This document shows, in pieces, positions 18,568-28,113 of a stretch of DNA of 64,000 nucleotides (its first letter is position 1; each line of letters starts with the position of its first letter). The stretch is from Burkholderia metallica. Its GTDB lineage: Bacteria > Pseudomonadota > Gammaproteobacteria > Burkholderiales > Burkholderiaceae. Both the position numbers and the translations under genes were made by a program. The notes beneath the pieces are model-generated. The model saw only the letters and a list, made by a program, of their open reading frames with translations. It was not told where the DNA came from and searched no databases. Location: the NCBI RefSeq assembly GCF_902832845.1, contig NZ_CADFDB010000011.1, forward strand, positions 186,001 to 250,000, in the 5' to 3' direction.

Positions 18568-19240
18568 CGTGGTGACTTCTCCTTTGGAAGCAACCGCCAG
18601 CGACGCGGGGTCAAGCGTCAAAAAATGGATGCGCGCCGGCTGGGTATCGCCCCGAATGTGATTGTTGTGTTCGACGACGGCGGGACATGGGATCCGCCTT
18701 TTCCGCCACTCGGCGGAAAGTCGCTCAGGTTGCCGATCTGGATTGTCGGCCTGGTGTGTGAACGGACTGCGCAGTCTCGAAGATTCAGATTCGAAATCGT
18801 GCCGACCGTTCCATTGAAGCATGTCCGGCGCCAGGCCGGATGAACGCGAAGGAAACCGATTGTGCCACAGCTTTTTCGTTCCGGAACCGATTGAATCGAC
18901 TCGCGGCGCTGTGCGGCACCCCAGGTCTTTGGTTTCAAAGGTTTACTTGTATATATACGTAGTAGAAGTTAACAAAGGACCCACAGTTCTGTGGATAACT
19001 TCGGTTTTCGCTGATGGATCAATGCGTTGGCGAAACCATAACCGGATGCACAGGCTGTTTGCTCACAGTCGTTTGAGTTGAGCAACTTTTGGGCCGCGTC
19101 ACAGCTGTGCCGAGTTGCCCAGTTTACGTCCACTGTGATTGCACACGAAGTACGCGCGGATTCCGCGTGGTTATCCACAGCGTTGCGTGGATAACTTCGC
19201 GCGAAAAAGTCCGGAAACTGTGAGCGGCTCGGGCGAACGA
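18568..19240. other. 673-base intergenic region with DnaA boxes and an AT-rich stretch; candidate oriC
   Basis: No supported gene; a 72-residue frame at 18625-18843 has no recognisable features. An AT-rich block at 18926-18978 (about 70% A/T in an otherwise GC-rich region) is followed by a perfect DnaA box in reverse orientation at 18990-18998. A second perfect box lies at 19171-19179 and a one-mismatch reverse box at 19186-19194. The 13-mer GTGGATAACTTCG occurs twice (18991 and 19188). Kef is read leftward from here and mnmC ends at 19241. Confidence 0.5.
18990..19194. other. DnaA-box cluster beside an AT-rich element
   Basis: TTATCCACA occurs on the minus strand at 18990-18998 and on the plus strand at 19171-19179, and TTATCCACG on the minus strand at 19186-19194. 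The last two face each other 6 bases apart. The AT-rich stretch at 18926-18978 could act as a DNA unwinding element. Confidence 0.5.
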
Positions 19241-21211
19241 TCAGCCGGCCGGGCCGACGCGGCGTGCGCGCAGCGCGCGGATCAGGAAGCGTGCGGGGTC
19301 GACTGCATCGGCGAGCTCGCGCTCGAGCGGCCACGGTTCGCCTTCGAGTTGCGATGCGATCAGCTCGGCGCCGAGTGCGGCCCAGACGAGGCCGCGCGAG
19401 CCGAAACCGAACGCGCCGTAGAGTCCGGGCACGCGCGGCAGCTCGCGCGCCTGCGCACCGCTCAGCGCGCGCGCATTCGCGATGGCGCCCGCTTCGTCCG
19501 CGAGCGGGCCGATCAGCGGCAGGCGGTCGCCGACGACCCAGCGGAACGCGACGCGGCCTTCCAGTGTGTCGGGATCCGGCAGGTCGCGAAGCAGGCCCGG
19601 CAGCAGATGCCGCACGCGGTCGATGTTTTCGCGATGCCCGGCCGCGCGCAGCGCGGGATCGACGTCGTCGGGTTCGAACGTCGCGCCGATCAGCAGCGTG
19701 CCGTCGTCGAGCGGCACCGCGTAACCGTCGCCGATCGCCGGGCACGGCAGCGGTGCCGTGGTGCCGGGCGGCAGCAACGTCAGCTGGCCGCGCACCGGCT
19801 GCAGCGAGACATGCTGCAGCCCGGCCAGACGCGCGGCCTCGCCGGCATTCGCGAGTACGACGACGGGCGCGTCGGCCAGCGTGCGGCCCGCATCGTCGAG
19901 TGCGTGCCATGCGTCGCCCCGCCGTTCGAGTCGCGCCACGGTGGTGGACGCGAGCAGGCGCACGCGCTCGCCGGCCGCCGCGCATTGGGCCGCGCACAGG
20001 CCGGCCGGCCAGACGGCGCCGCCGTGCGGGAACAGCAGGCCGCCCTGCGCGACCGGCAGGTTCAGGTGTGCGCGCGCGGCATCGGCATCGAGCAGCGAGA
20101 CATAGTCCGACGGCGCGCCGAACGCGTCGAACGCGTCGCGCATCCGTGCGAAGTCGTCGGCCGATTCGGCGAGATGGATCATCCCGTGCGTGCTGCGCGC
20201 GAACGCATGGCCCGCGCGTTCGAGTGCGCGCCAGCGGGTCAGTGCGTGAAGAAAGCCGCGGCGCGTGAGCCGGCTCGCGATGTTGTCGTCGCGTGTCATC
20301 AGCGGATGGAAGACGCCGGCCGGATTGCCCGACGCGTCGCTCGCGATCCGGTCGTGCCGCTCGATCAGCGTGACCGCCCAGCCGCGCGCGGCCAGGCGTT
20401 CGACGACCGCGCAGCCGGCCAGGCCCGCGCCGATCACGATCGCGCGACGCTCGGCAACGGGCAGCGCGCTCGGCGGTTCGTGACGGCGCGTGCGCCAGCG
20501 CGGCGCGTATTCGCCGACGAGCATCGCGAACTTGCCGGCGAATCCGTCGCGCTTGCGATACGTGAAACCTGCATCGGTGAGCGCCTGTTTCACGGCGCCC
20601 GCACTCGAGTACGTCGCGAAGGTCGCGCGCTCGGCCGCGATGCGCGCGAGTGCGCGAAACACGTCGGGCGACCAGAGTTCCGGGTTCTTCGCCGGCGCGA
20701 AACCGTCCAGATAAAACGTATCGGCGCGCGCGACGAGTTTCGGCAGCAGCGCGAGCGCGTCGCCGAACGCAAGCGTGAGCACGACCCGGCCTTCGTCGAA
20801 TTCGAGTCGATGCACACCCGGCACGAGCGTCGGCCACGCATCGGCCAGCAGTCCTGCGTCCGCCGATATGGTTGTGTTCGCAACGATATGGGAAAGCGCG
20901 CGGCGCAGGTCGTCGCGCGAGAACGGATGCTTCTCGACCGACACGAAATGCAGCCGTTCGCAGCGCGCGGGGTCGTCGCGCCACGCGGCCCAGGTCGCGA
21001 GGAAGCTGGCGCCCACGCCGAAGCCCGTCTCGACGATCGTGAACGTGCGGCGGCCCTGCCAGCGCGCCGGCAACCCGTTGCCCGCGACGAACACGTAGTT
21101 CGCCTGAGCGAGCGCACCCGCGACGTTGTGATAGATGTCGCCGTACTGGGGCGAGACGAGCGTGCCGTCGTCGCGGATGGCGAGCGTGGCGGGAACGAGT
21201 CGGTCTGTCAT
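19241..21211 (-). CDS. mnmC: Bifunctional tRNA 5-methylaminomethyl-2-thiouridine synthesis protein MnmC
   Basis: 656 residues from ATG at 21211 (MTDRLVPATLAIRDDGTLVSPQYGDIYHN). It completes the mnm5s2U34 modification of tRNAs. The C-terminal FAD oxidase domain removes the carboxymethyl group and the N-terminal SAM-dependent domain methylates the resulting amine. The methyltransferase part has TIVETGFGVGASFLATWAAW and TFYLDGFAPAKNPELWS. The oxidase part begins with the dinucleotide-binding motif AIVIGAGLAGCAVVERLAARGW at about residue 255 and ends FGSRGLVWAALGAELIA. The full two-domain length is kept. Confidence 0.95.
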   Translation of the reverse strand: MTDRLVPATLAIRDDGTLVSPQYGDIYHNVAGALAQANYVFVAGNGLPARWQGRRTFTIVETGFGVGASFLATWAAWRDDPARCERLHFVSVEKHPFSRDDLRRALSHIVANTTISADAGLLADAWPTLVPGVHRLEFDEGRVVLTLAFGDALALLPKLVARADTFYLDGFAPAKNPELWSPDVFRALARIAAERATFATYSSAGAVKQALTDAGFTYRKRDGFAGKFAMLVGEYAPRWRTRRHEPPSALPVAERRAIVIGAGLAGCAVVERLAARGWAVTLIERHDRIASDASGNPAGVFHPLMTRDDNIASRLTRRGFLHALTRWRALERAGHAFARSTHGMIHLAESADDFARMRDAFDAFGAPSDYVSLLDADAARAHLNLPVAQGGLLFPHGGAVWPAGLCAAQCAAAGERVRLLASTTVARLERRGDAWHALDDAGRTLADAPVVVLANAGEAARLAGLQHVSLQPVRGQLTLLPPGTTAPLPCPAIGDGYAVPLDDGTLLIGATFEPDDVDPALRAAGHRENIDRVRHLLPGLLRDLPDPDTLEGRVAFRWVVGDRLPLIGPLADEAGAIANARALSGAQARELPRVPGLYGAFGFGSRGLVWAALGAELIASQLEGEPWPLERELADAVDPARFLIRALRARRVGPAG

Positions 21212-21599
21212 GCGAAACAAAAAACGTGGCAGCCAAGCCTGGCAAGGGATTGCGCGGGGTCGTCCGCCCGTCCGTTGGAAAACGGCAACGGGCCGGCGCC
21301 CGGGCGGACCGCGCTGCGTATCCTGTCCGGTTGGCGCAGATCAAAAACCGGGCAGTCGGCGATTCATTCGGCGAAATACCGATGAAAATCTTTGAAACCC
21401 TTGTCGTTATTGGGTTTGCGCTGCGCTATCATAGCAACGCCGTACCGCGGGGTGGCCGCCGGCTCACCGGAGGGCGCGTCGCGCGGGCCAGGATTCGGCG
21501 CTGTGTCGTCGGAGTCTGACTCTCGACGGCACGGTTCGCGCACGTATAATCGGCGCGTTCGCGCTGTTCGTGTCAACCTAACCTGATAAAGGAACCTTA
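21212..21599. other. Intergenic region upstream of hupA
   Basis: 388 bases between the divergent mnmC and hupA starts. It contains the hupA promoter candidate at 21523-21550 and must also hold the mnmC promoter, which was not identified. An A/T-richer patch lies near 21380-21435. Confidence 0.6.
21523..21550 (+). promoter_or_regulatory. Sigma-70 promoter candidate for hupA
   Basis: A perfect -10 hexamer TATAAT at 21545-21550 is preceded by TCGACG (4 of 6 matches to TTGACA) at 21523-21528 with a 16-base spacer. It lies 50 bases before the hupA start codon, fitting a strong housekeeping promoter. Confidence 0.6.
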
Positions 21600-21878
21600 A
21601 TGAACAAACAGGAACTGATCGACGCCGTCGCCGCCCAAACGGGCGCCAGCAAGGCTCAAACCGGCGAAACGCTGGACACGCTGCTCGAAGTCATCAAGAA
21701 GGCCGTGTCGAAGGGTGATGCGGTTCAGCTGATCGGCTTCGGCAGCTTCGGTTCGGGCAAGCGCGCAGCACGTACGGGCCGCAACCCGAAGACCGGCGAA
21801 ACCATCAAGATCCCGGCAGCCAAGACGGTCAAGTTCACGGCTGGCAAGGCGTTCAAGGACGCCGTCAACAAGCGTTAA
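21600..21878 (+). CDS. hupA: DNA-binding protein HU
   Basis: 92 residues, with a ribosome binding site AAAGGAACC just upstream. Small histone-like dimer that bends and compacts DNA. The family signature [45 protein letters not shown] is intact, starting with [20 protein letters not shown]. It is a single gene with its own promoter candidate and a strong terminator. Codon use is very GC-biased with frequent AAG for Lys, as expected for a highly expressed gene. Burkholderia carry more than one HU gene, so the choice of symbol is by convention. Confidence 0.95.
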   Translation: MNKQELIDAVAAQTGASKAQTGETLDTLLEVIKKAVSKGDAVQLIGFGSFGSGKRAARTGRNPKTGETIKIPAAKTVKFTAGKAFKDAVNKR

Positions 21879-21896
21879 ACCAGCGCCTGTTCCAGG

Positions 21897-21923
21897 AAAA
21901 ACCCGCCTTTCGGCGGGTTTTTT
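21897..21923 (+). terminator. Rho-independent terminator after hupA
   Basis: The stem ACCCGCC/GGCGGGT with loop TTTC is flanked by A residues before and six T residues after, about 20 bases past the hupA stop. The flanking A run means it could also stop leftward transcription from the cobW gene. Confidence 0.85.
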
Positions 21924-21996
21924 GTTGGGCGCGCGCGGCATTTTCGCCACAGTCCGCGCCCCTCTTGCAAGATTTAACGGTTGTTTTTACAACGCG

Positions 21997-23292
21997 TTAC
22001 GCATGCACGATCTGCGTGTCGCCGGGGTCGTCGTCGTGCGAATCGATATCCCACACCGGGAACGGATCGTCGAGCGCGTGCCATCCCGCCGCGCCGAGCG
22101 CGAATTCCGCCTCGGTCAGCAGGCATGCGTCGAGTTTCGCGCGCCATGCGTGCGCGTCGAGCGCGATGCCGATCAGCACGAGTTCCTGCCGGCGATCGCC
22201 CACGGTGCGATCGTCGAGATCGCCGTGCCATTCGGCACGGATATCCGCGAGCAACTCGTCGTCGTCCGGCCATTCCGCACGATCCTGCGCGGCCCACCAG
22301 AGACCCGCCGGGCCATGCCGGCACACACCGCCCGCCTGCGACAGCGAACCCGCGATGTCGTTGCGCGTCGCGAGCCAGAAAAAGCCCTTGCTGCGCAGCA
22401 CGCCCGGCCACTCCTGATGCAGCAGCGCCCAGAGTCGCGCCGGGTGAAACGGACGGCGCGCGCGGTAAACGAAATTGCCGATCCCGTATTCGTCGGCTTC
22501 GCCGTGCACGTGCGCATGCTGTTCGTCGTCGTGATGCGTGTGATCGTGATCGAGCGACGCGAGCCAGCCCGGCGCATTCGCGGCCTCGTCGAAATCGAAG
22601 CGGCCGGTGTTCAGCACTTCGTCGAGCGGCACGTTGCCGAACGTCGACACGACCTGGTGCGCGCGCGGATTGAGTCGCGCGAGGATGTGCTGCAGGCGCG
22701 CGAGGTCGTCGGCGCCGACGAGGTCGGCCTTGTTGATCACCAGCACGTCGCAGAACTCGATCTGCTCGATCAGCAGCTCGACGAGCGTGCGGTCGTCGTC
22801 TTCCGACGCGGCGATGCCGCGCGTCGCGAGCGCGTCGTCCGACCCGTAATCGCGCAGGAAGTTGTACGCGTCGACCACGGTGACGAGCGTGTCGAGCCGT
22901 GCGACGGCCGACAGCGACGTGCCTTCGTCGTCGACGAACGTGAAGGTCTCGGCGATCGGCATCGGCTCCGCGATCCCGGTCGATTCGATCACGATCGCGT
23001 CGAAGCGGCCTTCGGCCGCGAGCGTGCGGATCTCGACGAGCAGGTCGTCGCGCAGCGTGCAGCAGATGCAGCCGTTCGACATCTCGACGAGGCGCTCCTC
23101 GACGTGCGACAGCGCCTGCGCGTCGCGCACGAGCGAAGCGTCGATGTTGACCGCCGCGAGATCGTTGACGATCACGGCCACTTTCAGGCCCGCGCGGTTC
23201 GCGAGGATGTGATTGAGCAGCGTGGTCTTGCCGGCGCCGAGGAAGCCGGACAGCACGGTGACGGGCAACGGCTGGTTCATTGCCGGATTCAT
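21997..23292 (-). CDS. CobW/COG0523 family GTPase (putative zinc metallochaperone)
   Basis: 431 residues from ATG at 23292; ATG at 23280 (MNQPLPVTVL) is equally plausible. Walker A GFLGAGKTT lies near residue 16-24. The metal-binding CxCC motif is present in MSNGCICCTLRDDL, the GTP specificity motif is NKAD, and there is a His-rich linker DHDHTHHDDEQHAHVHGE near residue 280. The C-terminal CobW_C domain is complete (LWALLHQEWPGVLRSKGFFWLATR). COG0523 proteins deliver metals, often zinc, using GTP hydrolysis. No convincing Zur box was seen upstream. Confidence 0.88.
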   Translation of the reverse strand: MNPAMNQPLPVTVLSGFLGAGKTTLLNHILANRAGLKVAVIVNDLAAVNIDASLVRDAQALSHVEERLVEMSNGCICCTLRDDLLVEIRTLAAEGRFDAIVIESTGIAEPMPIAETFTFVDDEGTSLSAVARLDTLVTVVDAYNFLRDYGSDDALATRGIAASEDDDRTLVELLIEQIEFCDVLVINKADLVGADDLARLQHILARLNPRAHQVVSTFGNVPLDEVLNTGRFDFDEAANAPGWLASLDHDHTHHDDEQHAHVHGEADEYGIGNFVYRARRPFHPARLWALLHQEWPGVLRSKGFFWLATRNDIAGSLSQAGGVCRHGPAGLWWAAQDRAEWPDDDELLADIRAEWHGDLDDRTVGDRRQELVLIGIALDAHAWRAKLDACLLTEAEFALGAAGWHALDDPFPVWDIDSHDDDPGDTQIVHA

Positions 23293-23451
23293 AGCGATAT
23301 GCACCAACGGAAAAATTGAGAAAGCGGCCGCGGCGCCCTTCCGGGGCGCGATCGGCGCGCGGACGGGCGAAATTGCGGCGTGAGATCCGCATTGTGCATC
23401 AAACGCGCGCCGGCCGGCCGGTGTCGCGTCAGCCCGCGCCGCGGCGCCGCG

Positions 23452-23901
23452 TCACGGTGCGGGCGGCAGCAGCTTCCACTGGGTCAGGATGCCGGCGATC
23501 TGCCGCGCGTACTTGTCGCGCAGCGACGGCGTTTCCGAATGATAGGCGCCGACGGCCTGCCACGTGTTGCCGTAGCGGTTCATCTTCTGCTTCAGATGCC
23601 ACGCGGCGATGTACACGTTCTTGCACGGTTCCATCAGCGTGTCGCGACCGATCCCGTAGCGCGACAGCGTCGGCAGGTGGATTGAATTGATCTGCATCAG
23701 GCCGTAATCGACCGAGCCGTTCGTATTCTTGTTCAGCGCATCGGGCCGGTTGCGCGACTCCTGCCACGCGATCGCGCGCAGGATCAGCGGATTGACCTGC
23801 TGATATTTGGCCGCCTCGTCGAAACAGTCCGCGCGAGCGTTCGCGCTGGCGCAACACGCGCCGGCGGCGATCAACGCGATCGAAGCGAACCGTCTGTTCA
23901 T
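23452..23901 (-). CDS. Lytic transglycosylase, SLT family (IagB/VirB1-like)
   Basis: 149 residues. The signal peptide of about 24 residues ends ANARA before DCFDEAAKYQQVNPLILRAIAWQESRN. The catalytic Glu48 lies in WQESR, followed by the typical GLMQINSIHLPTL and the C-terminal AVGAYHSET. It cuts peptidoglycan in the periplasm. Small SLT proteins of this kind often accompany secretion machinery, and the type II secretion locus starts 366 bases away on the other strand, so a role in cell-wall opening for GspD assembly is possible but not shown. Confidence 0.88.
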   Translation of the reverse strand: MNRRFASIALIAAGACCASANARADCFDEAAKYQQVNPLILRAIAWQESRNRPDALNKNTNGSVDYGLMQINSIHLPTLSRYGIGRDTLMEPCKNVYIAAWHLKQKMNRYGNTWQAVGAYHSETPSLRDKYARQIAGILTQWKLLPPAP

Positions 23902-24267
23902 GGTGCGGAATCGATGGAAATTGCGCAGGGGTCGGGAAAACCCGTGCCTGTTATTCGTGCGACGAGAAACGTGCCGCCCGTATCATACCGACAGTCCGTC
24001 AGCTTGTGACATGCAGGAATACGGCCGCCCCGTTATACCGCATTGTCGTGTCGGCTCATCGCGAAATGCGGACGATGGCCGGCATGCCGAGCGTAGTGCA
24101 GAATCTTACATCTTGCATACGCTTCGCCGAACAGATGTCGTATGTGAGACAGTCCTCGGATCAATGTGATATTTCGGACATGAAAAACTGCTAATGTCGC
24201 CTCTTTCGGACTTGGATTCCAGCACTACCGCCGGAAGTGGCCTGAGCCGGCATCGACCCATTCATCC
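23902..24267. other. Intergenic region upstream of gspD
   Basis: 366 bases between the divergent transglycosylase and gspD genes. The part 24060-24200 is clearly less GC-rich than the surroundings. An imperfectly placed inverted repeat CATACG-N-CGTATG (about 24117-24145) lies there and could be a regulatory site. No gene and no confident promoter hexamers were identified. Confidence 0.5.
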
Positions 24268-26613
24268 ATGACAAGAAATCGCTTCGTTATGCGGCGTGTC
24301 GCCACGACCCTGGTCGTCGCCGGCATCATCGTTTCGCAGGCCGCCTACGCTCAGGTCACGCTCAATTTCGTGAATGCGGATATCGACCAGGTCGCGAAGG
24401 CGATCGGCGCCGCAACCGGCAAGACCATCATCGTCGACCCCCGCGTGAAGGGGCAGCTCAACCTCGTGGCCGAACGCGCGGTGCCGGAAGACCAGGCACT
24501 GAAGACGCTGCAGTCGGCGCTGCGCATGCAGGGCTTCGCGCTCGTGCAGGATCACGGCGTGCTGAAGGTCGTGCCGGAGGCCGACGCGAAGCTGCAGGGC
24601 GTGCCGACCTACATCGGCAATGCGCCGCAGGCGCGCGGCGACCAGGTGATCACGCAGGTGTTCGAGCTGCACAACGAATCGGCGAACAACCTGCTGCCCG
24701 TACTGCGGCCGCTGATCTCGCCGAACAACACGGTCACCGCCTACCCGGCGAACAACTCGATCGTCGTGACCGACTACGCGGACAACGTGCGGCGCATCGC
24801 GCAGATCATCGCGGGCGTCGACAGCGCCGCGGGCGCGCAGGTGCAGGTCGTGCCGCTGCGCAACGCGAACGCGATCGACCTCGCCGCGCAGTTGCAGAAA
24901 ATGCTCGACCCGGGCGCGATCGGCAACAGCGATGCCACGCTGAAAGTGTCGGTCACGGCCGACCCGCGCACCAATTCGCTGTTGCTGCGCGCATCGAACG
25001 GGTCGCGCCTCGCGGCCGCGAAGCGCCTCGTGCAGCAGCTCGACGCGCCGAGCGCGGTGCCCGGCAACATGCACGTCGTGCCGCTGCGCAACGCCGATGC
25101 GGTGAAGCTCGCGAAGACGCTGCGCGGGATGCTCGGCAAAGGTAGCGGCAACGACAGCGGCTCGTCGGCGTCGTCCAACGATGCGAACAGCTTCAACCAG
25201 AACGGCGGCTCGTCGTCGAGCGGCAACTTCTCGACCGGCACGTCGGGCACTCCGCCGCTGCCGTCGGGCGGCCTGGGCGGGTCGTCGTCTTCGTCGGCGT
25301 ATGGCGGTTCGTCCGGCGGCGGCGGACTTGGCACGGGCGGCCTGCTCGGCGGCGACAAGGACAAGAGCGGTGACGACAACCAGCCGGGCGGGATGATCCA
25401 GGCCGACTCGGCCACCAACTCGCTGATCATCACCGCGTCCGATCCGGTTTACCGGAACCTGCGCTCGGTGATCGACCAGCTCGACGCGAGGCGGGCGCAG
25501 GTCTACATCGAAGCGCTGATCGTCGAGCTGAACTCGACGACGCAGGGTAACCTCGGCATCCAGTGGCAGGTCGCGAGCGGCCAGTTCCTTGGCGGCACGA
25601 ACCTTAACCCCGGGCTGGGCCTCGGCAACAGCATCATCAACCTGACGGCCGGCGGCCTGACCAATGCCGCAGGCGGGATCACCGGCGGCGGCCTCGCCTC
25701 CAACCTCGGGCAGTTGTCCCAGGGGCTCAACATCGGCTGGCTGCACAACATGTTCGGCGTGCAGGGGCTCGGCGCGCTGCTGCAGTACTTTGCGGGCGTG
25801 AGCGACGCGAACGTGCTGTCGACGCCGAACCTGATCACGCTCGACAACGAGGAAGCGAAGATCGTCGTCGGCCAGAACGTGCCGATCGCGACCGGCTCGT
25901 ATTCGAACCTGACGAGCGGCACGACGAGCAATGCGTTCAATACCTACGACCGTCGCGACGTCGGCCTGACGCTGCACGTGAAGCCGCAGATCACTGACGG
26001 CGGCATCCTGAAGCTGCAGCTCTATACCGAGGATTCGGCGGTCGTCAGCGGCACCACCAACGCGCAGACCGGCCCGACCTTCACGAAGCGCTCGATCCAG
26101 TCGACGATCCTGGCCGACAACGGCGAGATCATCGTGCTCGGCGGCTTGATGCAGGACAACTACCAGGTGTCGAACAGCAAGGTGCCGCTGCTTGGCGACA
26201 TCCCGTGGATCGGCCAGCTGTTCCGTTCCGAATCGAAGGTGCGCGCGAAAACCAACCTGATGGTATTCCTGCGCCCGGTGATCATCACCGATCGCAACGT
26301 CGCGCAGGAAGTCACGGCCAACCGCTACGACTACATCCAGGGCGTGACGGGTGCGTACAAGTCCGACAACAACGTGATGCGCGACAAGGACGATCCGGTC
26401 GTCCCGCCGATGCCGATCGGCCCGAGCCAGGGCGGCACGCCCGCGGGCAACCTGTTCGATCTCGACAAGATGCGTCGCCAGCAGTTGCAGCGCCAGGTGG
26501 CGCCGGTGCCGGCCCAGCCGTTGCCGGAGGCGACGCCCGCGCAGCCGCAGAGCGTGCCGCAGCAGGCGGTGCCGCAACAGCCGCTGACGGCCACGCCGGG
26601 AGCCTCGCAGTGA
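24268..26613 (+). CDS. gspD: Type II secretion system secretin GspD
   Basis: 781 residues. Outer-membrane channel of the type II secretion system. The signal peptide is MTRNRFVMRRVATTLVVAGIIVSQAAYA, with a second possible start at Met8. N0 and repeated N domains follow (VTLNFVNADIDQVAKAIGAATGK, VFELHNESANNLLPVLRPL, VVPLRNANAIDLAAQLQKML, VVPLRNADAVKLAKTLRGML). A long Gly/Ser-rich linker lies at about residues 292-375. The C-terminal secretin core includes VSDANVLSTPNLITLDNEEAKIVVGQNVPI and RSIQSTILADNGEIIVLGGLMQD. A Pro/Gln-rich tail ends the protein. It is the first gene of the locus and overlaps gspE by four bases. Confidence 0.96.
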   Translation: MTRNRFVMRRVATTLVVAGIIVSQAAYAQVTLNFVNADIDQVAKAIGAATGKTIIVDPRVKGQLNLVAERAVPEDQALKTLQSALRMQGFALVQDHGVLKVVPEADAKLQGVPTYIGNAPQARGDQVITQVFELHNESANNLLPVLRPLISPNNTVTAYPANNSIVVTDYADNVRRIAQIIAGVDSAAGAQVQVVPLRNANAIDLAAQLQKMLDPGAIGNSDATLKVSVTADPRTNSLLLRASNGSRLAAAKRLVQQLDAPSAVPGNMHVVPLRNADAVKLAKTLRGMLGKGSGNDSGSSASSNDANSFNQNGGSSSSGNFSTGTSGTPPLPSGGLGGSSSSSAYGGSSGGGGLGTGGLLGGDKDKSGDDNQPGGMIQADSATNSLIITASDPVYRNLRSVIDQLDARRAQVYIEALIVELNSTTQGNLGIQWQVASGQFLGGTNLNPGLGLGNSIINLTAGGLTNAAGGITGGGLASNLGQLSQGLNIGWLHNMFGVQGLGALLQYFAGVSDANVLSTPNLITLDNEEAKIVVGQNVPIATGSYSNLTSGTTSNAFNTYDRRDVGLTLHVKPQITDGGILKLQLYTEDSAVVSGTTNAQTGPTFTKRSIQSTILADNGEIIVLGGLMQDNYQVSNSKVPLLGDIPWIGQLFRSESKVRAKTNLMVFLRPVIITDRNVAQEVTANRYDYIQGVTGAYKSDNNVMRDKDDPVVPPMPIGPSQGGTPAGNLFDLDKMRRQQLQRQVAPVPAQPLPEATPAQPQSVPQQAVPQQPLTATPGASQ

Positions 26614-28109
26614 GCGACGTGCTCGCGTCTTCCTCCCACGACGGCGCGCCGGGCGAACGGCAGCCGCCGTCGCCGCTCGCCGCGCGCCTGTTGCCGTACG
26701 GCTTCGCGAAGAGCGGCCAGGTGCTGATCGCGCACCAGCTCGACGACACGCTCGAGGTGTGGATCAGCGAACGCACGAGCGATGCCGCGCTCGCGGAAAT
26801 CGCGCGCAACTTCGGCTCGATTTCCGTGCATCGCGTGCCGGCCGACGAGCTCGCGCAGGCGATCAACCATGCGTACGCACGCCAGGACGGCAGCGCCGCG
26901 CAGGTGGTCGGCGAGGTCGAAGGCGAAGTCGACCTGTCGCGGCTGATGCAGGACATCCCCGAAGTCGAGGATCTGCTCGAATCGGAAGACGATGCGCCGA
27001 TCATCCGGATGATCAACGCGCTGCTCACGCAGGCGGCACGCGAACAGGCGTCGGACATCCACATCGAACCGTTCGAGAACGCGTCGGTCGTGCGCTTTCG
27101 CGTGGACGGCACGCTGCGCGACGTCGTGCGGCCGAAGAAGGCGCTGCACGGCGCGCTGATCTCGCGGATCAAGATCATGGCGCAGCTCGACATCGCGGAG
27201 AAGCGCCTGCCGCAGGACGGCCGCATCACGCTGCGCGTCGGCGGCCGGCCGGTCGACGTGCGGGTGTCGACGCTGCCGACCGGGCACGGCGAGCGCGCGG
27301 TGCTGCGTCTGCTGGAAAAAGATGCGCAGCGCCTGAACCTCGAAGCGCTCGGGATGGGCCGCGACACGCTCGTGCAATTCGACAAGCTGATCGCGCGCCC
27401 GCACGGCATCGTGCTCGTCACGGGCCCGACCGGGTCGGGCAAGACGACCACGCTGTATGCGTCGATGTCGCGGCTCGAAACCGCGACGACCAACATCATG
27501 ACCGTCGAGGACCCGATCGAATACGACCTCGGCGGGATCGGCCAGACGCAGGTGAACGAGCGGATCGGGATGACCTTTGCCCGCGCGCTGCGCTCGATCC
27601 TGCGTCAGGACCCGGACGTGATCATGATCGGCGAAATCCGCGACCTCGAAACCGCGCAGATCGCGGTGCAGGCGTCGCTCACTGGCCACCTCGTGCTCGC
27701 GACGCTGCACACGAACGATGCGGCGTCCGCCGTCACGCGTCTGACCGACATGGGCGTCGAGCCGTACCTGCTCGCGTCGTCGCTGCTCGGCGTGCTCGCG
27801 CAGCGCCTCGTGCGCCAGCTCTGCCCGGTCTGCAAGGAAGAGCGGCACGAGGACGGCCGTACCGTGTGGCATCCGGTCGGCTGCGACAAGTGCGGGCATT
27901 CGGGCTACTCGGGCCGGCGCGGCGTCTACGAACTGCTGCTGGTCGACGACTCGATCCGCGCGCTGATCCACCGCAACGCGGCCGACGCGGAGATTCTCGC
28001 CGCCGGCCGTGCGGAAGGGATGCGCACGCTGCGCGACGACGCCGAGCGCTGGCTCGCGTCGGGCGCGACGTCGCTCGAGGAAGTGCTGCGCGTGACGGGA
28101 GGCGCATAG
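26610..28109 (+). CDS. gspE: Type II secretion system ATPase GspE
   Basis: 499 residues from a GTG that overlaps the gspD stop by four bases; upstream in-frame sequence is the gspD shadow. It is the cytoplasmic motor for pseudopilus assembly. The N-terminal domain interacts with GspL. The Walker A GPTGSGKTTT has Lys278, and the Asp box and Walker B are in ILRQDPDVIMIGEIRDLETA. The His box is HLVLATLHTNDA. The tetracysteine zinc motif CPVCKEE...CDKC lies at about residues 405-430. Regulation is likely with the whole gsp operon. Confidence 0.96.
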   Translation: MSDVLASSSHDGAPGERQPPSPLAARLLPYGFAKSGQVLIAHQLDDTLEVWISERTSDAALAEIARNFGSISVHRVPADELAQAINHAYARQDGSAAQVVGEVEGEVDLSRLMQDIPEVEDLLESEDDAPIIRMINALLTQAAREQASDIHIEPFENASVVRFRVDGTLRDVVRPKKALHGALISRIKIMAQLDIAEKRLPQDGRITLRVGGRPVDVRVSTLPTGHGERAVLRLLEKDAQRLNLEALGMGRDTLVQFDKLIARPHGIVLVTGPTGSGKTTTLYASMSRLETATTNIMTVEDPIEYDLGGIGQTQVNERIGMTFARALRSILRQDPDVIMIGEIRDLETAQIAVQASLTGHLVLATLHTNDAASAVTRLTDMGVEPYLLASSLLGVLAQRLVRQLCPVCKEERHEDGRTVWHPVGCDKCGHSGYSGRRGVYELLLVDDSIRALIHRNAADAEILAAGRAEGMRTLRDDAERWLASGATSLEEVLRVTGGA

Positions 28110-28113
28110 CGCG

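Noticed and set aside
18625-18843. 72-residue frame upstream of kef
   Set aside because: No recognisable protein features and no ribosome binding site.
21401-21432. TTGTCG and TATCAT as an alternative hupA promoter
   Set aside because: The spacing of 20 bases is too long and the downstream TATAAT candidate fits better.
24262-26577. 771-residue frame antisense to gspD
   Set aside because: Mirrors gspD codon structure and has no recognisable features or ribosome binding site.
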